Below, piece by piece: positions 45,102-53,845 of a stretch of DNA of 64,000 bases (position 1 is the stretch's first letter; every line of letters starts with the position of its first letter). The DNA comes from Brucepastera parasyntrophica (GTDB lineage Bacteria; Spirochaetota; Spirochaetia; Treponematales; Treponemataceae), in the NCBI RefSeq assembly GCF_022376835.1, contig NZ_CP084606.1:1978501-2042500 (forward strand), written 5' to 3'. A program made the position numbers and the translations under genes. Below the pieces are notes generated by a model that was not told the origin of the DNA, made no database searches, and was given only the letters and a program-made list of their open reading frames with translations.

Positions 45102-46862
45102 ATGAAGAATGATTTTTCTCTTACAACGGCAAATGATGATTTTCTCGAACTTACACACCAGTTTTCCCTTGATGAGATAGATGACTGGCATACTACGGCC
45201 GCGCTGATTGAGTCAACCATTTCTGTAATGAACGCCCGTATTCCCGGGACCAATTCACATATATTTATCCATATTTCGGAATCCCACGAATACCGCGAGC
45301 CGAATAATGAAGGAATCGCGACAATACCGGAAGAGTCCCTGTTTATAGCCTGTCTTTCCATGCTTACCGAGGGATTGGAGCTTTCAAACCTTTTTACCGA
45401 TTATCAGATTGACGATCCCCTGCTCCAGGAACTGCTGAGCGGGGTATACCGCGGCCGGTACATTGTCCCGGTGGTCCACCGCTTCAGGCTGCTGGCCTTT
45501 ATTCTGCTGTGCGACCAGACCCCGGACAACTCCATGTCGCCGCCCTTTCTTGACGCAAATGAAATCCGTTTTATAGGTGAACTGACCACCAGACTCCGCA
45601 TCAATCTGTATGCGGCCCTTATTTCGGACCGCAGACAGCGTGAACTTCTCCGCCTTGCGGAATATCCGGCGATTCTCCACAAGCGTACCAGCGTGGCCGA
45701 TTTAACCAAGCATATTCTTGAAGACTGCCGGACGGAAATTTCGTTTGACTGCGGCGTATATTATGAATACGATGAAACGGACCGGACCCTGCTTCCGGTC
45801 GCGTGGGACGGCACGGGCTCAATTCCTGACGCCCTGCAGGCCGGCCAGGGAATTTCAGGACTCACGCTTGAACGGAAACGCGCTATTTATGTATCGGACC
45901 GCAGCAAACACGCGTCTTTTGCCCTGATGGATGAAGAACCTTTTATTAACGGGTCCTTTGTTTCAGCCCCCATTTTTACGGATAATCAGGTCCTCGGGGT
46001 CATTACCCTGTCCCGCACTCCTCATAATCCGGACGGGTTCGGCGCTGAACACCGCTATACCCTGGAAATAGCCACGGCCTTTATTGCCAGCGAAATTAAC
46101 AACAGGCATCTGTTTGATGAACTTGAACAGAGTTATTTTTCCACGGTTACTTCACTGACCCGGACTCTGGAGGCAAAGGACAGGTATACCCGCGGTCATT
46201 CGGAACGCGTAATGAAGTTTGCTCTCGGAGTCGCGGAAGAACTGAAAATGCCGGCAAAAACGCTCCGGCAGATCCAGTATGCCGCGCTGCTCCATGATAT
46301 AGGAAAGATAGGAATAAGCGACGCCATTATCAACAAGGCCATGAAGCTGACGGAAGAAGAGTACGCGGAAATCCAGCGGCATACTGAAATCGGATATGAA
46401 ATTGTCAGCAATATCAATTTTTTCGGGGAAATCCGCGACCTTATAAAATATCACCATGAACGTCTGGACGGAAAGGGATATTACGGAAAAAAAGCCGGCG
46501 AGTATCCCCGTGAAACCATGATCATAAGCATCGCGGATATATATGACGCGCTTACTTCCGACAGGCCCTACCGGGCCGCGTTAACGCGTTCCGTCGCGCT
46601 TGCCATTCTGGAAAAAATGATAGATATCCATTTCGAGAGGCCGTATTATGAAGCCCTCTGCAGATATCTTGATAAACTGCCCATTCATGATCCTCCTGTC
46701 GGGCCGGAAACAAAAAAAGCGTCCCAGCCGGACGGGGAAACTCCCATAGAAACTCCTGATATAACCGCGCACACTGATGTGAAAAACCTTATTATAAATG
46801 ATCATATTGAAAAAATTCCCCGGATACGGAAAATGAAAAAACCGAAGCCAAAACACCGTTAG
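45102..46862 (+). CDS. GAF-domain HD-GYP phosphodiesterase-like protein
   Basis: 586 residues. The N-terminal 190 residues are helical and unassigned; a GAF domain follows (about 190-335; YEYDETDRTLLPVAWDG, APIFTDNQVLGVITLSR), then an HD-GYP domain (about 350-510): AKDRYTRGHSERV, LLHDIGKIGI with the HD pair, YHHERLDGKGYYGKKAGEYP, and IADIYDALTSDRPYR. The GYP position reads GKGYYG, close to the active consensus, so c-di-GMP hydrolysis is plausible. The Lys/Pro-rich tail (530-586) is low complexity. The GAF domain should gate activity. Confidence 0.92.
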   Translation: MKNDFSLTTANDDFLELTHQFSLDEIDDWHTTAALIESTISVMNARIPGTNSHIFIHISESHEYREPNNEGIATIPEESLFIACLSMLTEGLELSNLFTDYQIDDPLLQELLSGVYRGRYIVPVVHRFRLLAFILLCDQTPDNSMSPPFLDANEIRFIGELTTRLRINLYAALISDRRQRELLRLAEYPAILHKRTSVADLTKHILEDCRTEISFDCGVYYEYDETDRTLLPVAWDGTGSIPDALQAGQGISGLTLERKRAIYVSDRSKHASFALMDEEPFINGSFVSAPIFTDNQVLGVITLSRTPHNPDGFGAEHRYTLEIATAFIASEINNRHLFDELEQSYFSTVTSLTRTLEAKDRYTRGHSERVMKFALGVAEELKMPAKTLRQIQYAALLHDIGKIGISDAIINKAMKLTEEEYAEIQRHTEIGYEIVSNINFFGEIRDLIKYHHERLDGKGYYGKKAGEYPRETMIISIADIYDALTSDRPYRAALTRSVALAILEKMIDIHFERPYYEALCRYLDKLPIHDPPVGPETKKASQPDGETPIETPDITAHTDVKNLIINDHIEKIPRIRKMKKPKPKHR

Positions 46863-46917
46863 GCAGAATCCGAACAATAATGAACACATATTTACTTTAT
46901 CCGACCGGCGCTTCCAG

Positions 46918-47820
46918 ATGATTCCTGATGAAAGAATACGCCGGGTAATACAGTATATTGATTCAACCTATAGCGAACCGGTTTCTCTGGAAGAACTGAG
47001 CGGCATCGGATGTTTATCCAGATATCATTTATCAAGACTATTCTCGGCAAATACCGGTAAATCAATATCCTGCTATATTCAGGAAAAAAGGATCGGGGCC
47101 GCGAAGGGCCTGCTTGCGGATACAAACGACACGATTACGCGGATAGCGGAAGCTGCCGGATACCGGACAATTTCGAATTTCAACAAGATATTTAAATCAA
47201 AGACAGGTATTTCTCCAAAAGAATTCCGGAAAAGGGAAAAGAGCAAACAACAGGAAGAAAAGAGCAATAAAGATAAAGAAAATAATGCAAGAGAAAGTCA
47301 TAATTCTCCCATATCAAGTTTTATACGGAGGATTATTGAAATGAATCTTGAAACAGCCGTATTACCGGATACGGAAATAGCTTATGTGAGCCGGAAAGGA
47401 TCATATCTGGAAACCGGCCTGTTGTGGAAAGAACTGACTGAATGGACTTCTTCCCATAACCTGTTCCCGCCGGCCTGCCAGTTCCTGGGGATTTCTTATG
47501 ATGAGCCGGAAAAAGAGGATGATGAAAAAACATATGACGCCTGTGTGATCCTGCCTCCTGATTTCCGGAAACCCGGTGACGGTGTATTATACAGGAAACT
47601 GCGCGGCGGCGATTATTTTCTGTACAGGTTTTATGATACGGCGGACAGGCTCGGCCTGGTGTATAAGGAAATTGTAAGCGAATATTTACCCCAGAGTGAG
47701 TATGAGCTTGACAACCGCGATTTCCTTGAATATGTAATGAATGATCCTTTCAGCGATCCCGAAAAAAAGGCAAAGATAAATCTGTATATCCCGGTCACAA
47801 AAAAAGAAACGCAGGAATAA
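46918..47820 (+). CDS. AraC-family regulator with GyrI-like effector domain
   Basis: 300 residues. The N-terminal AraC DNA-binding domain has two HTH units (SLEELSGIGCLSRYHLSRLFSANTGKSISCYI and ITRIAEAAGYRTISNFNKIFKSKTGISPKEF). A highly charged Lys/Glu/Asn linker (about 105-135) leads to a GyrI-like ligand domain (142-300) with FLGISYDEPEKEDDEKTYDACV and LYIPV at the end. Same plan as 26902-27777 but clearly a distinct paralogue. No good ribosome site precedes ATG 46918. A GC hairpin follows the stop. Confidence 0.88.
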   Translation: MIPDERIRRVIQYIDSTYSEPVSLEELSGIGCLSRYHLSRLFSANTGKSISCYIQEKRIGAAKGLLADTNDTITRIAEAAGYRTISNFNKIFKSKTGISPKEFRKREKSKQQEEKSNKDKENNARESHNSPISSFIRRIIEMNLETAVLPDTEIAYVSRKGSYLETGLLWKELTEWTSSHNLFPPACQFLGISYDEPEKEDDEKTYDACVILPPDFRKPGDGVLYRKLRGGDYFLYRFYDTADRLGLVYKEIVSEYLPQSEYELDNRDFLEYVMNDPFSDPEKKAKINLYIPVTKKETQE

Positions 47821-47830
47821 CGGTATCCCG

Positions 47831-47853
47831 GCGGAGTCCCCGGGGCTCCGCCA
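47831..47853. terminator. GC-rich hairpin after AraC gene
   Basis: GGCGGAG pairs with CTCCGCC around CCCCGGGG, 11 bp after the AraC stop. Followed by AAAA rather than T on the plus strand, so a possible but imperfect terminator. Confidence 0.45.
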
Positions 47854-47870
47854 AAAGCGAATCAATTCTC

Positions 47871-47924
47871 TTGACAAATAATATATCCGTATCATACATT
47901 AAACATGTATTAAACGCGTTTAAT
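47871..47924 (+). promoter_or_regulatory. tetR promoter and 16-bp palindromic operator
   Basis: TTGACA (47871-47876), 17-bp spacer, ATACAT (47894-47899). A perfect palindrome ATTAAACGCGTTTAAT lies at 47909-47924, just 11 bp before the TetR start codon and on the expected transcript start side. Autorepression by TetR is the likely use. Confidence 0.75.
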
Positions 47925-47935
47925 AAAGAGGGTTT

Positions 47936-48505
47936 ATGCAAGCAGATAATATGAAAGGGCAGCTTCTGAACGTGACAGTGAAGCTGCTGGCTAAAAACAG
48001 AAATCTGAATAAAATTACCGCCCGCAGGATAGCCTCTGAAGCCGGCGTGAATCAGGCAATGATAAACTATTATTTTACTTCGAAAGACGCGCTTGTCAGC
48101 GCGGCCGTTGATAAACTGATAGCCGGCCGCGCGGCCGAGCTGGAAGAAATAAAAAAAAGGAATATTCCCGCCAGGCAAAAGCTGTTGGAGGTTTTGCTGA
48201 AAATGTCGGACATCACTGTGGAATATTCCAGGTATACTAAAGCTACAATGCCTTATGTTCTTCTGGAAAAGGAAATTGAGGAACCGTATTATATCCTGCC
48301 GATTGTAAAAGAATGCTTTGGCGGCAAGCGGACAGAAACGGAATGCAGAATAATTGCCTACCAGCTTACAACATTTTCTCAAATTGTTTTTTACCGTTCC
48401 GATGGCTTTAAGAAATATGCCGGTCTTGACATTGCAAAAACAGAAGACAGGAAAAAACTGTTTAAAACCATGATTAATAGTATCATTCAAAATCAACACA
48501 GATAA
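47936..48505 (+). CDS. TetR-family transcriptional regulator
   Basis: 189 residues. The N-terminal TetR domain (about 8-55) shows KITARRIASEAGVNQAMINYYFTSKDALVSAAVDKL: the helix-turn-helix plus the family YYFxSKDxL segment. The C-terminal helical region (60-189) is the ligand-binding/dimer domain, unique as usual. ATG 47936 has a GAGGG site. The palindrome at 47909-47924 is its probable operator. No efflux pump or enzyme gene adjoins it, so the regulated target is not apparent; the AT-rich island starting about 48600 is the nearest candidate. Confidence 0.9.
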   Translation: MQADNMKGQLLNVTVKLLAKNRNLNKITARRIASEAGVNQAMINYYFTSKDALVSAAVDKLIAGRAAELEEIKKRNIPARQKLLEVLLKMSDITVEYSRYTKATMPYVLLEKEIEEPYYILPIVKECFGGKRTETECRIIAYQLTTFSQIVFYRSDGFKKYAGLDIAKTEDRKKLFKTMINSIIQNQHR

Positions 48506-48671
48506 GAATTATAAAAATGAAATTCCGGATTTGATTTCGATTGTTTTAATAGCCTGCGCCCTGCCGCGATTTTTTTATATGATTAAGGTATGATAAAAAG
48601 AGGACCTGTTTTTGCATTGGCAGGATTTACTTGAGCTGTCGCTAAAAACACAAAAAATTGACTTTTCGCAC

Positions 48672-48700
48672 TTGACAGGTTTTGAGGATAGTTTTTATAC
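48672..48700 (+). promoter_or_regulatory. Consensus promoter upstream of the M23 peptidase
   Basis: TTGACA (48672-48677), 17 bp, TTATAC (48695-48700). It would give an untranslated leader of about 220 nt containing a GAACAC/GTGTTC hairpin near 48761-48786 and a GGGTAT/ATAACCC hairpin before the ribosome site. The 48506-48926 gap holds no convincing gene. Confidence 0.65.
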
Positions 48701-48926
48701 TTTCTCCAGTATAAAAATGCTGAATAAAATATATATGTTTTACATCAAAAGGAACACCGGCAGCCATCGCGCAGGCCGTGTTCTATACGTTCATACTTCC
48801 CTGAACATCATCCGTAATGTATCGCATTGATATACTGGTATCACAAACAGGTATGCATGATGAAAAAGCCTTCAGGGTGAAGGTATGTTTCGGGGGTATG
48901 GATAACCCAAAAAAGGAAGACTAATA

Positions 48927-49894
48927 ATGAAAATGTTGCTTAAAAAATCGTAGAGATGGAGTCATTTATTGAACACTACGGAGAACTTGAGCTGGAAGAT
49001 CTGCTTGCGGTAAACGGTGGATACTCGTCAGGCTCAGGCGGTGGGTGGAAATATTCGTCAAGCTCGAATACTGGCGGAGGCTCAGTGACCGTATCATCTG
49101 CAAACTACGGCGGTTCAAGCGGAGGTTCAACGACCAGCGGCACGACCGGAACGGTCACCACAAGTGAGGCATCTCCGTCGTACTGCGCGTTGACGAGCGG
49201 ACTTGAAAACTATGTATATCCGGGAGCTACCGGGAACCAGAGCGGCTATGGCGTGCCTGCGGGCTATGATCCACAGACCGGTTGGATAGACCAGGGCGCA
49301 AACGAAGAGACAGCGGGAGGTCTGACGCAGGGTGAGGGGGAGAATGGAGCAGAGGGTACAGAGCCGGCTACGGTATCTGTAAATCCGCTAGGTGAGGCAA
49401 ATATCACCGGTGCCTTTGATTCTACAGAATATGACATCAATAATGATGGTATAGGAGATTTACATGCTGGTGTTGATATAACCTCAGAAACAAGGCAGGT
49501 CGATGCGGCAAAAGATGGTACTGTTTTGTATGCAGGAGAGCATCCTTATGGGACAGAATTCGCTACTGGTACTCTTGTAATCATTCAGTATAATGATGGC
49601 AATTATGGATTATATGGTCATATGGATCCGAATGATTTGAGTGTTAGTGTCGGTCAGGAAGTCAATGTCGGGGATTCCTTAGGAAGATATTATAATGGTA
49701 TTATGGGACAGTCGTCCGGGGCCCATCTTCATTACGCTGAATTCTCGGGAGAAACGGCTCTCACAGGAAATGAGTTAGCAAATTTATTTAATGGTACTGG
49801 ATATGTAAGATCAGGCAATAATACTACACTTCCAGAAACAGCAGATGGATATACATTCAGTAATGGACTTACTGTTGTTAACCCAGATTTTTGA
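48927..49894 (+). CDS. Double-glycine-leader M23 metallopeptidase (N-terminus frameshifted)
   Basis: Open from ATG 48956 (312 aa), but a better start is ATG 48927 behind AGGAAGA. That frame hits TAG after 8 codons unless one A is restored in AAAAAA (48942-48947), which gives 322 residues. The N-terminus (ELELEDLLAVNGG) is a bacteriocin-type leader that C39-peptidase ABC exporters cleave after GG. Next come a Gly/Ser/Thr-rich low-complexity linker (about 30-90) and an M23 (LytM) domain: HAGVD (first zinc His and Asp), GLYGHMD, and SSGAHLHYAEF (HxH). Zinc ligands are complete, so it should cut peptidoglycan cross-links. The second half is notably AT-rich. No exporter gene is nearby. Confidence 0.82.
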
Positions 49895-49969
49895 AAGCAT
49901 TATGTTTCCACAAAAGGATCTTTGACAATTTCGTTCTTTTGACTATCCTTTGTACAATTTGGAGGTTTT

Positions 49970-50455
49970 ATGAAAAAGAGTATATGGTTATTATTAATAT
50001 GCTTATGTACCGCTAGTACTGCGGTCGCTCAGGAAATCAAAGAGGCGATCCTTGAACGGATAGGTTCAAATTATCAGGAAATAATTGAGAAAAATGGGAA
50101 ACCGTTGACCGAACATTATATAGAAAAGGAAGGGTATTTTACTTCCACCCGTTGGCTGTTTTATACAGGAATGAGAATTCAATTTTCTCAAATAGGAAAA
50201 GGAGAAGAATTTCTTTCGCGCATCTACATATACGATCCTGAGCTTGTTTTTCTTGATATTGTCGGGGTCGGTAAACGGATAGATCCTGCAGTGGAAAAAA
50301 TCGGTCCTGAAAATAGGAGGAGCATGGATCATAATCTAGGATTTTATTATGAGCGGTATGCTCGTTCTGACCCTTATTACCTACAAATACACTGTACTGC
50401 AGAGAGGATCATAACTGAAATATATTATGAAAATACGCGATACTGGTCACAATAG
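49970..50455 (+). CDS. Secreted hypothetical protein, 161 aa
   Basis: Not a family I recognise. A signal peptide (SIWLLLICLCTASTAVAQ, cleavage after AVA) gives a mature protein of about 140 residues, with the N-terminal helix KEAILERIGSNYQEIIEKNG and alternating beta strands with many aromatic residues. AT-rich, like the next two genes. GGAGG precedes the ATG at ideal spacing. Its position directly after the GG-leader peptidase (75 bp), on the same strand, makes a periplasmic immunity or accessory protein conceivable; this is inference only. Confidence 0.7.
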   Translation: MKKSIWLLLICLCTASTAVAQEIKEAILERIGSNYQEIIEKNGKPLTEHYIEKEGYFTSTRWLFYTGMRIQFSQIGKGEEFLSRIYIYDPELVFLDIVGVGKRIDPAVEKIGPENRRSMDHNLGFYYERYARSDPYYLQIHCTAERIITEIYYENTRYWSQ

Positions 50456-50639
50456 ATTACGAGCAGAATCCTGCTTCATAGAATGCGATCAATATCTCAA
50501 CTTTTCGAAGCATATGCTGATTATACAATAAGCATGCCTGATGGTCTTCTGGGAAAGGTTCTCCTTGAATCAATGTATTTATGCTCTGGAAGTAATCTTT
50601 TCGGAGTATATTACTTTAGTGAATAATGGAGTAGATTGA

Positions 50640-51299
50640 ATGAAATATAGCAGAATACTCACTCTGGCCATGTTATTAATTGTAGGAAACTTTGTATATG
50701 CAAATGCCGGAAAGGAGACACTGACCATAATAACTATTACCGGAACAGAATATCTTACTGTGGATTCAAATACAAAAGAACTGGTATTCCGTAAACCTTC
50801 AAAGGTAACTGAGATACGTGGTCTGGGGAAGTCAAAAAAGCTGGAAACACTTGTTTTTGATATGACCGCATTTTTGCACGATTTTTCTTTTTTAACTGAT
50901 GTGCCGGGATTAAAAAAATTGGTTATAGTTTCAATAATTCCGGAAAACTGGGATTTCCTCAAAGACTTGAAAAAACTGGAAATACTTTCATTAAGAGGCT
51001 ACCCTAAAAAAACAATAATACTTGATTTGCAGTATAATACTGTTCTTGAGTACCTTGAATTTTACAGCGGGACGCTTGATACATATCCCGATTTGCTCAA
51101 TGTGCCGGATTCACTACAATATCTTAATCTGTCATATACATATATTACCGACATCCCCCAAGATAAGGAAAGTGTGACAGGATATACGACAATCATATAT
51201 CCGAATAAACTGAAAAGAACTGTTGAGGGTAAATTTATATTCAAGAAGGCAGAAGCAGTGCTTCCTGAAAAGTATATTATTTCCGGTGTTTCGCATTAA
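50640..51299 (+). CDS. Secreted leucine-rich-repeat-like protein
   Basis: 219 residues with a signal peptide ending near VYANA. The body has irregular leucine-rich units: LETLVFDMTAFLHDFSFL, LKKLVIVSIIPENWDFLKDL, LEILSLRGYP, LEYLEFYSGTLDTYPDLLNV, LQYLNLSYTYITDIP, spaced by about 22-25 residues, the spacing of LRR solenoids (treponemal BspA-like proteins are related). Likely periplasmic or surface ligand binding. AT-rich codon use. Starts after a TGGAGTAGATTG stretch. Third gene of the island. Confidence 0.72.
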   Translation: MKYSRILTLAMLLIVGNFVYANAGKETLTIITITGTEYLTVDSNTKELVFRKPSKVTEIRGLGKSKKLETLVFDMTAFLHDFSFLTDVPGLKKLVIVSIIPENWDFLKDLKKLEILSLRGYPKKTIILDLQYNTVLEYLEFYSGTLDTYPDLLNVPDSLQYLNLSYTYITDIPQDKESVTGYTTIIYPNKLKRTVEGKFIFKKAEAVLPEKYIISGVSH

Positions 51300-51390
51300 A
51301 AAAACAGAAGAAAGATTGTGTTTCAGAAGCAGGTACAATAGAAGGGCTGTGCCCTATTTTCATGACCGGTTATAACGAGGGAGTCGGCCT

Positions 51391-51960
51391 ATGAAACAAA
51401 AAACAATTCTGACAATATTTTTATTCATCTGTATTCTGTGTGGACTTTCCGCGGAAGATAATGGGTTTACGTTACTGTCCACGGAAGAAGCGTAGAATCT
51501 GGTAAGAGATCAAACTGCCGCCTGCAATGAGCTGGAATACCTGCGAAACAATTCAGAATCAATAAAAGATGATACAACAGTGGCTCTGTTTATTCTGTTG
51601 CCCGATGAAATGGTTGCAGATATTGTAAGTTATGAGAAAAATAAATTCAGCGTCTATATGCCGAGAAATACATCCGTATATCCATTATATAAAGGGATGG
51701 TAGCCAGCGTACAGTATGATGATATTGATGGGGTTTTTATAAGTATACAAACCAGAGATATCACAATCTGGTATACAAATCTTACACGGGCTTTAATTCA
51801 AAGTTCCAGAAAAACTGTCATAAATACTGATGAACTGATAGCATATTCAGGAATGACTGGAGCGATACGTGAACCCCAGCTCGGCATCAGGATAGAATCG
51901 GCTGAGGACAGTGACAGGGATTACACTATCTATCTTATTACCGGTAAATCACTGAAATAA
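51391..51960 (+). pseudogene. Secreted degenerate M23 (LytM-like) protein with in-frame amber codon
   Basis: ATG 51391 begins a signal peptide (TILTIFLFICILCGLSAED). The frame has one TAG at 51493-51495 and otherwise continues to 51960, so 189 codons if read through. A coiled-coil stretch (NELEYLRNNSESIKD) precedes a domain with the M23 beta-sheet order (VYPLYKGMVASVQYDDIDG, IWYTNL, LIAYSGMTG, LGIRIE), but the zinc ligands are gone: no HxxxD, and REPQLGIRIE stands where GPHLHFEI is usual. It is either an inactivated gene or a catalytically dead LytM regulator truncated by a base substitution. Confidence 0.6.
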
Positions 51961-51968
51961 AAAATCAT

Positions 51969-52010
51969 CCCACCTTTAAATTCCAACTCTTCCGGGTGGG
52001 GTGGCTTTTT
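51969..52010 (+). terminator. Rho-independent terminator of the AT-rich island
   Basis: CCCACC near 51969 pairs with the GGTGG segment at 51995-52004, followed by CTTTTTAT. It separates the island from ettA. Confidence 0.65.
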
Positions 52011-52064
52011 ATAAAAGTCACCTGAACGATAGCCACGGCTGACGGCTTCTGTTATACTTTTTTT

Positions 52065-53831
52065 ATGGCAAAGACAATTGACGATAAAAAAATTATTTTT
52101 ACAATGGACCGTGTTTCAAAAATTCACGGGACAAAACAGGTATTAAAGGATATAAACCTTTCATATTTTTATGGAGCCAAAATCGGCGTTATAGGTCTCA
52201 ACGGATCGGGGAAATCCAGTCTGCTGAGAATCCTTGCGGGAACTGATACAGAATTTATCGGAGAAACGCACTGCGCTCCGGGATATACAATTGGATACCT
52301 TGAACAGGAACCCTCCCTCGAAGCCGGAAAAACAGTTAAGGAAATTGTTTCCGAGGGCGTCAGTGAAACGCTGGCTCTTCTGGAAGAATTCGATTCGATA
52401 AATGAGGCCTTTGGAGATCCGGACGCTGATATGGACGCATTGATGGACCGGCAGGCAAAGGTCCAGGAAAAACTGGACGCGTGCAATGCCTGGGAACTGG
52501 ATAACCAGCTCGAACTCGCTATGGATGCGCTCCGGTGTCCGCCGGGTGACCAGCTTGTGGATGTTCTTTCCGGAGGAGAACGCCGCCGGGTCGCCCTGTG
52601 CAGACTGCTTTTGCAGAAGCCCGATATTTTGCTGCTCGATGAGCCGACAAACCATCTGGATGCGGAGACCGTTGCCTGGCTGGAAAGACATCTGCAGCAG
52701 TATGAGGGGACTATTATCGCGGTAACCCATGACAGATATTTTCTTGATAATGTAGCGGGCTGGATTCTCGAGCTCGACCGGGGAGAAGGAATCCCGTGGA
52801 AGGGAAACTATTCCGGCTGGCTGCAGCAGAAAGAAGAGCGGCTTGCAAGGGAAGAGAAGGGTGAATCCGAACGGAGAAAACAGCTTCAGCGGGAACTTGA
52901 ATGGGTCCGTATGACGCCAAAGGGCCGTCATGCAAAAAGCAAGGCAAGAATAAACCAATATGAAAAACTTCTGGCTGATGACGGCAGGGAAAAAATAAAA
53001 GACTCGAAGATCACTATCCCTGCAGGACCCAGGCTCGGCAATGTTGTTATAGAAGCAAAGGACCTGTCAAAAAGCTACGGTGACAGGCTGCTTTTTGACA
53101 ATATTGAATTTCTCATTCCTCCCGGCTCCATCGTTGGTATTGTCGGGCCGAACGGCGCCGGGAAAACAACGCTGTTTAAACTGATAGCAGGGGCCGCCGG
53201 AGAGGCAACACCGGTGTCGGCTTCGGGAAATGAATCCGTAATTCTTGAGCCCGATTCGGGAACCATTAAGCTTGGAGAATCGGTACGGCTGACCTATGTT
53301 GACCAGATGCGGGGAAAACTCGATTCTGAAAAAACAGTATGGGAACAGCTTTCGGACGGGCTGGATGTTATTAAGCTCGGGGCAACTGATGCGAATGGGC
53401 GTCCCCTGAATGGGGCCCTGCGTGAAGTTAATTCGCGGGCCTACTGTTCCTGGTTTAATTTTTCGGGAGCGGACCAGTCGCGGAAAGTAGGCACGCTATC
53501 GGGAGGAGAACGGAACCGGCTGAATCTCGCCATGATGGTAAAGGCCGGAGCAAACGTACTTCTTCTTGATGAACCCACAAATGATCTTGATGTAAATACC
53601 ATGCGCGCACTTGAAGAAGCTCTGGAAACCTTTGCGGGAAGCGCTCTTGTAATAAGCCACGACCGCTGGTTTCTCGACAGGATATGCACACACCTTCTTG
53701 CCTTTGAATCCAGCGGAGAAGTTATCTGGTATGACGGAAACTGGAGCGAGTACGCGGAATGGAGGCGGCAGAAATTCGGAAAGGACGCCGACACTCCTCA
53801 CCGGGGCGTATACCGGAAATTACAGCGATAG
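52065..53831 (+). CDS. ettA: Energy-dependent translational throttle protein EttA (ABC-F)
   Basis: 588 residues, two ABC domains. Domain 1: GLNGSGKSS, LSGGERRRVALCRLL, LLLDEPTNHLD; domain 2: GPNGAGKTT, LSGGERNRLNLAMM, LLLDEPTNDLD. EttA-specific features are GYTIGYLEQEPSLEAGKTV, the 'arm' segment (about 95-140), and the linker KGRHAKSKARINQYEKLL. It binds the ribosomal E site and couples translation to the ATP/ADP ratio. A 25-residue insertion with GEATPVSASGNESVI after the second Walker A is longer than in E. coli. Converges on oppF with a 14-bp gap. Confidence 0.94.
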   Translation: MAKTIDDKKIIFTMDRVSKIHGTKQVLKDINLSYFYGAKIGVIGLNGSGKSSLLRILAGTDTEFIGETHCAPGYTIGYLEQEPSLEAGKTVKEIVSEGVSETLALLEEFDSINEAFGDPDADMDALMDRQAKVQEKLDACNAWELDNQLELAMDALRCPPGDQLVDVLSGGERRRVALCRLLLQKPDILLLDEPTNHLDAETVAWLERHLQQYEGTIIAVTHDRYFLDNVAGWILELDRGEGIPWKGNYSGWLQQKEERLAREEKGESERRKQLQRELEWVRMTPKGRHAKSKARINQYEKLLADDGREKIKDSKITIPAGPRLGNVVIEAKDLSKSYGDRLLFDNIEFLIPPGSIVGIVGPNGAGKTTLFKLIAGAAGEATPVSASGNESVILEPDSGTIKLGESVRLTYVDQMRGKLDSEKTVWEQLSDGLDVIKLGATDANGRPLNGALREVNSRAYCSWFNFSGADQSRKVGTLSGGERNRLNLAMMVKAGANVLLLDEPTNDLDVNTMRALEEALETFAGSALVISHDRWFLDRICTHLLAFESSGEVIWYDGNWSEYAEWRRQKFGKDADTPHRGVYRKLQR

Positions 53832-53845
53832 TTTTCAATATATTG

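Noticed and set aside
48612..48830. A 72-codon frame upstream of the M23 gene
   Set aside because: It overlaps a consensus promoter and leader hairpins, lacks a ribosome site, and its peptide has no recognisable pattern.
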